DNA from: a virus
IMG/VR virus record: IMGVR_UViG_3300036791_000637
Location: 1 to 33,042 of that record
Length of the DNA stretch: 33,042 nt
Reading direction: 5' to 3' (one strand)
A program made the translations under genes and the position numbers. This document shows, piece after piece, positions 29,641-33,042 of the stretch (positions are counted from its first letter, which is position 1; each line of letters opens with the position of its first letter). A model generated the notes under the pieces. The model saw only the letters and a list, made by a program, of their open reading frames with translations. It had not been told where the DNA came from and ran no database searches.

Positions 29641-30776
29641 AAGACGTGAGAAGGAACGGCGACCGCGTGGAGCGGCGAGATAAGAAGCGGTCAAACTTTG
29701 TGTGGGAACCGCGCAAGCAATCGGATATGGAAAAGCACGCCAGCCGCCGCACCACCCGTTACGACTCGTTGTTCAAGGAGGAGTATCGCGAGTGGCGAGC
29801 CAAGGGTGGCAGCAACACCATCCGCATCCTGCCGGCAACGTGGAAGAACCATAAGCATTACGGTTGGGAGTTCTGGGCGCACACATTCGTTGGCGCGGAC
29901 AAGGGCAGCTATCCCTGCCTGCGTAAGATGCTCGACAAGCGGTGCCCGGTCTGCGAAGCCCACAAGATGGCAGTCAAGGACGGCGACGAGGACCAAATCC
30001 GCCAACTCTCTCCCAAGAATATGTTCGCCTACTGGATCATCGACCGCGAGGCCGACAAGGCGTACCAGGACAAGCCGCAGATATTGGCGATCAGCGGCAT
30101 TCGCGATAAGGAGATTATGGGCCTCACCCAGGACCGCAAGAAACGGTCGTTCATCTACATCGAGCACCCCGAGGAAGGCTACGACCTGAGCTTCAACCGC
30201 GAGGGCCAAGGTCTCGGCACCAAGTACATCAGCTATCAGTTCGACCGCGACCCCTCGCCTATCAGTCAGGATGCGGATACGCAGGCTGAAATCTTGGACT
30301 TCATCGCGCTGAACCCGATACCCGAATGTCTGCAGTATTACGACGCCGAGTATCTTGATGGTGTGATGTTCGGTACTGCTGGCAATGACCGCGACCCGGA
30401 CCTCGATAGTGATGCTCCGGGTGATGAGGAGGACGACGAGGAGAGGACCGATGAAGCTGATGAGCACGAAGGGAGCGAGCAGGACGAAGAACGTGGGGAA
30501 GAAGAAGAAGATGAGGAGCGGGATAACGAAGAGGAAGAAGAAGCCCCCGACGAAGAGGAGCCCGAAGAAGAGCCCGAAGCGGAGCCCGAAGTCACCACGC
30601 GGCGACGAGTCCCCGAGCGGGAGCCCGCCCGTGCCGGCAGCAACGGCAAGCCCCGTGAGCGTGAGCGACTGGGTCCGGGACATGCTCGACCCCATGACAC
30701 GACTCGACCCCATGGCACGACGGTAGCGCGCCGGCCAGCCGGCAAGGATCGCCCCGAGAAGACCTACCGCAAGTAA
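29637..30776 (+). CDS. gp32-like ssDNA-binding protein
   Basis: A 379-residue protein. The OB-fold core resembles T4 gp32: NTIRILPATWKNHKHYGWEF, then a zinc site with H82, C94, C103 and C106 (YPCLRKMLDKRCPVC), then a folded region to about 245. The last 125 residues are a very long acidic tail (Asp/Glu runs at about 258-325) followed by a basic, Pro/Arg-rich end. The tail is longer than the short acidic tip of gp32 that contacts replication partners. It presumably coats single-stranded DNA during replication and recombination. The start has AAGGAG eight bases upstream; RecA-like follows after one base. Confidence 0.85.
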   Translation: MKDVRRNGDRVERRDKKRSNFVWEPRKQSDMEKHASRRTTRYDSLFKEEYREWRAKGGSNTIRILPATWKNHKHYGWEFWAHTFVGADKGSYPCLRKMLDKRCPVCEAHKMAVKDGDEDQIRQLSPKNMFAYWIIDREADKAYQDKPQILAISGIRDKEIMGLTQDRKKRSFIYIEHPEEGYDLSFNREGQGLGTKYISYQFDRDPSPISQDADTQAEILDFIALNPIPECLQYYDAEYLDGVMFGTAGNDRDPDLDSDAPGDEEDDEERTDEADEHEGSEQDEERGEEEEDEERDNEEEEEAPDEEEPEEEPEAEPEVTTRRRVPEREPARAGSNGKPRERERLGPGHARPHDTTRPHGTTVARRPAGKDRPEKTYRK

Positions 30777-30777
30777 C

Positions 30778-31713
30778 ATGGCCAAGCGCCGCAAACTCAG
30801 TCGTTCGGTTGGGGCCTACGCGCTTCAACCGGACGACGAGGTTGAGTTCTTTCCTTCCGGCTGTCAGTTGCTCGACCTCGCCCTTGGCGGCGGTTGGGCG
30901 CAACGCCGGGTCATCAACATCGTAGGCGACAAGAGCACCGGCAAGACCCTGCTGTGCATCGAAGCCGCCGCCAACTTTGCCCGGGTGCATCCCGAAGGCC
31001 GCATTCGCTATCGCGAGTCGGAGTCGGCGTTCAGCAAGAGCTACGCCGCGACCTTGGGGATGCCTTTGGACCGCGTCGACTTTGGCGACCCGGTCGATAC
31101 CGTCGAAGACATTTACGAGGAGCTGGACTATCGCGCGCACCACGCCGAGCACCCCGAGTTATTCATTGTGGACTCGTTGGATGCTTTGACTACCCACGCC
31201 GAGCAGAAGCGGACGATTGGCAAAGCCTCTTACGGAGCCGACAAGGCCAAGATCATGTCCGAGCTATTCCGCTGCTGCAATTCCGCGATGGCCGCCGCCA
31301 ACATCACCGTGATGATTGTTAGCCAGGAGCGTGACAAGATTGGCGCGATGTTCGGCAGGAAGACTACGCGGAGCGGGGGCCGCGCCCTTGATTTCTACGC
31401 CTCGCAGGTGGTTTGGTTGGCGCAAATCGGGCGGATAAAGAAGGTGGTGGCCAAGCAGGAACGGGCCATTGGCGTGCGTATTCGGGCCAACCTTGACAAG
31501 AACAAGGTCGGCACGCCTTACTTGCAGGCCGACTTTCCCATCCTGTTCAATTACGGGATCGATGATGAGCGGGCGTGCCGGGAGTGGTTGGTGAAGGTTG
31601 GTAAGAAGCCAACGGGAGACCTGGATGTTCTACGAGAGGCGGTTGAACAAAATTGGAACCGGATCGAAGCCTCGTTCCGGCCCAAGAAGTCCAAATACGG
31701 TGCGGTCGAATAA
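30778..31713 (+). CDS. RecA-like recombinase (UvsX-type)
   Basis: A 311-residue RecA-fold ATPase. Walker A GDKSTGKT is at 50-57, a catalytic acidic segment RESESAF at 79-85, Walker B LFIVDSLDAL at 128-137, and a GGRALDFYASQVVWL segment follows in the region of the DNA-binding loops. It is shorter than cellular RecA and resembles phage UvsX proteins, which catalyse strand exchange and recombination-dependent replication. It is directly adjacent to the gp32-like ssDNA-binding protein, as is usual for the pair. The stop overlaps the following gene. Confidence 0.88.
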   Translation: MAKRRKLSRSVGAYALQPDDEVEFFPSGCQLLDLALGGGWAQRRVINIVGDKSTGKTLLCIEAAANFARVHPEGRIRYRESESAFSKSYAATLGMPLDRVDFGDPVDTVEDIYEELDYRAHHAEHPELFIVDSLDALTTHAEQKRTIGKASYGADKAKIMSELFRCCNSAMAAANITVMIVSQERDKIGAMFGRKTTRSGGRALDFYASQVVWLAQIGRIKKVVAKQERAIGVRIRANLDKNKVGTPYLQADFPILFNYGIDDERACREWLVKVGKKPTGDLDVLREAVEQNWNRIEASFRPKKSKYGAVE

Positions 31714-32146
31714 TCCGAGGTGCGAAAACGTCTGGAGCGGGTTTACACATAAGCGAGCGCGCATCGAAACCCATTGCGACCAATGCAGCAGAACAATCAA
31801 GGTAGGCGACAAGACCTTTACCTACACTAATATGCGCCTCGGCGTATCATGGACGGTCCATGCATATCACGACAAGCTCAGGGGCCTGCCTCCAGGCGTC
31901 AAAGTCCCGGTCTGGAATGACAAGCCGCCGCTGCCAATCCGCGACGAGCGGGACAAAAAATGGGGGCTGTGCTACTTTACAACGGCAAAATTAACCAGCC
32001 GCTGCATGTGTTGTGATGAAAAAATTTATCCCGGCGACAGGATCACGTGTTATTTTAATCCCGATACGCAAAGCAACGTAAGTGTGCATCGCCATCATGA
32101 TCGGAATGAACTTCCAGGTCTCCCCGAATGGCGCGGGGATAAATGA
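31700..32146 (+). CDS. Zinc-binding hypothetical protein
   Basis: A 148-residue protein with two metal-site candidates: CDQC (26-29) with H54/H57 and CMCC (102-105) with HRHH (130-133). Each half looks like a repeat of the same Cys2-His2 unit, with VGDKTF and PGDRIT at equivalent places, suggesting an internal duplication. GTG 31700 is inferred from where the natural sequence begins; the ribosome binding site is weak and the ORF is open to 31598. Role unknown. Confidence 0.6.
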   Translation: MRSNNPRCENVWSGFTHKRARIETHCDQCSRTIKVGDKTFTYTNMRLGVSWTVHAYHDKLRGLPPGVKVPVWNDKPPLPIRDERDKKWGLCYFTTAKLTSRCMCCDEKIYPGDRITCYFNPDTQSNVSVHRHHDRNELPGLPEWRGDK

Positions 32147-32676
32147 AAAACCCAAAAGCCAAGGGCGGCAAGTTCGAGCGCGAGGTTTGCGTCGTGCTCT
32201 CCCTATGGGTGTCGCAGGGAAAGCGCCGGGACTTGTTCTGGCGCTCTGCGATGAGCGGGGGGCGGGCCACCGTACACGGGAGGAGCGTTCGCCAAGTTGG
32301 CGATGTGTGTGCGGTGGCCCCGGAGGGACATCAATTCACCGACAAGTATTTCGTGGAGTGCAAGCATCTCAAGAGCCTGGACTTCATTGGGCTGATCGAG
32401 GGCCGAGGCCGGCTGCTCAAGTATTGGCACATAGCGCAAGCGCAGGCCGCCAAGCACGAGCTAATCCCGATGCTGATCGCCAAGCAGAACAACCATCCGG
32501 TCATCCTGTGCTGCGAGCAACACGTCCAATTCCATTCGCCGCTGGCGACGTTCAATGCCTACGATATGCACCTGTATCGGTTCAACGACTTGCTGAAGCG
32601 GAGGTATCATGAATTCGTCCCGCGACGAAAAATCACCTTCCACAACCACCGAGGACTCCAAGCACCAGACCTTTAA
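32143..32676 (+). CDS. PD-(D/E)xK nuclease, Holliday-junction-resolvase-like
   Basis: A 177-residue protein with KGGKFEREV (E13) and a core RQVGDVCAVAPEGHQ followed by YFVECKHLKS, giving D54, E72 and K74 in the D...ExK arrangement. This is the catalytic site of PD-(D/E)xK nucleases, and the size and first helix match archaeal-type Hjc and phage resolvases, although I cannot exclude a general structure-specific nuclease. It starts at an ATGA overlap. Next to RecA-like recombinase it probably processes recombination intermediates. The last 20 residues overlap the next gene. Confidence 0.72.
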   Translation: MKNPKAKGGKFEREVCVVLSLWVSQGKRRDLFWRSAMSGGRATVHGRSVRQVGDVCAVAPEGHQFTDKYFVECKHLKSLDFIGLIEGRGRLLKYWHIAQAQAAKHELIPMLIAKQNNHPVILCCEQHVQFHSPLATFNAYDMHLYRFNDLLKRRYHEFVPRRKITFHNHRGLQAPDL

Positions 32677-32980
32677 GTGCCTGTGCTCAGTCGGCAGCAT
32701 TGGGGATCGACAGTCCAGCCACCAATATCTAAGCGCCGCCGAGCTTGTGCAGATGATTGGACTATGCCGGCAGTTCGATCTCAACCTAACCTCGATGCCG
32801 CTGGCGCAGCGCCCGGCCAAGAACCTCAAGCTACTGCTCAAGTTTTGGGATCGCGAGCGCGACGAGGTATGGGTCCGACTCGACTTGCCTATCCCGGATG
32901 CCGCCGTACTAATCACCGCCATGCTATCCGAATGGGAGCTTAAACATGACGACCGTCAAACGCGGCCACGTGCAGAGTGA
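32609..32980 (+). CDS. Hypothetical protein
   Basis: A 123-residue protein with GGAGG four bases before ATG 32609, overlapping the nuclease gene by 68 bases. The N-terminus is Ser/Thr-rich (STTTEDSKHQ), followed by a compact, predominantly helical domain (AELVQMIGLCRQFDLN, PDAAVLITAMLSEWEL). No family recognised. Confidence 0.6.
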   Translation: MNSSRDEKSPSTTTEDSKHQTFKCLCSVGSIGDRQSSHQYLSAAELVQMIGLCRQFDLNLTSMPLAQRPAKNLKLLLKFWDRERDEVWVRLDLPIPDAAVLITAMLSEWELKHDDRQTRPRAE

Positions 32981-33042
32981 TCCTTCGCTGAAACCACGCG
33001 ATAAGATCAAAGTGGCGTATCTGCACGAGGTACGCGGCATCG
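32946..33042 (+). CDS. Hypothetical protein (partial, runs off the right edge)
   Basis: A basic 32-residue N-terminal fragment (MTTVKRGHVQSDPSLKP) with GGGAG eight bases upstream, cut by the end of the window. Its start overlaps the previous gene. Too short to assign. Confidence 0.45.
   Translation, partial: MTTVKRGHVQSDPSLKPRDKIKVAYLHEVRGI

Noticed and set aside
29691-30794. Leftward 367-codon frame opposite the ssDNA-binding protein gene
   Set aside because: It mirrors the acidic codon runs of the sense gene, which give long hydrophobic stretches on the other strand. It has no ribosome binding site and is inconsistent with the operon direction.
1-33042. CRISPR array, insertion sequence, integrase or attachment-site pair
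   Set aside because: No regular spacer repeats, transposase or integrase motifs, or matching terminal repeats were seen by eye.

Overview
The window looks like part of the genome of a tailed double-stranded DNA bacteriophage (or prophage). The evidence is a terminase pair, a near-complete phage replisome, one tRNA gene, and dense runs of small overlapping genes. Several families are ones I associate mainly with Alphaproteobacteria and their phages (DUF5681-type small terminase, DUF6011, DUF3489-like wing, DUF7768-like, Rhizobiales-style envelope proteins). A Rhizobiales host such as Bradyrhizobium is therefore my best guess, but it is inference only. Codon usage is moderately GC-rich throughout, with no clear foreign island.

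Layout. (1) 1-2052, leftward: a NusG/RfaH-like antitermination factor, then small and large terminase subunits; the large subunit runs off the left edge. This is probably the head of the late operon. (2) 2053-2983: about 0.93 kb with no convincing gene, between divergent blocks, holding short tandem repeats and two strong hairpins. (3) 2984-10417, rightward: about ten very small genes (two single-span membrane proteins, one exported protein), then a DnaB-like helicase, a DUF3102-like protein, an unknown protein, an SNF2-type helicase and a short overlapping gene. A hairpin terminator follows. (4) 10529-14162, leftward: a tightly coupled seven-gene operon holding an amidoligase fused to a DUF3489-like winged helix, a gamma-glutamylcyclotransferase (GGCT), a stand-alone FtsH-type (M41-like) HEXXH peptidase, a zinc-ribbon protein and three small unknowns. 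(5) 14163-14330: a symmetric divergent promoter region with a 16-bp palindrome midway between the two -35 boxes. (6) 14355-20758, rightward: tRNA-Arg(UCG), many small genes, a second GGCT, an HNH nuclease, zinc-binding proteins, a 422-residue orphan, and a structured leader RNA at 15536-15641. (7) 20691-33042, rightward: a DUF7768-like protein, primase, a DNA-binding acidic/basic protein, DNA methyltransferase, sliding clamp, a UDG-exonuclease-polymerase A fusion, clamp loader, gp32-like ssDNA-binding protein, RecA-like recombinase, a PD-(D/E)xK nuclease and small genes, continuing past the right edge.

How it fits together. Helicase, primase, polymerase, clamp, clamp-loader subunit, ssDNA-binding protein, recombinase and nuclease form a largely self-supplied replication and recombination apparatus. 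The NusG-like factor is placed to control late transcription. The leftward amidoligase/GGCT/peptidase cassette sits between two rightward early blocks, with its own promoter on one side and a terminator on the other. It is the best candidate for a distinct, poorly described system, probably a peptide- or amide-forming modification pathway. A second GGCT lies in the divergent operon, so both halves may answer to one operator.
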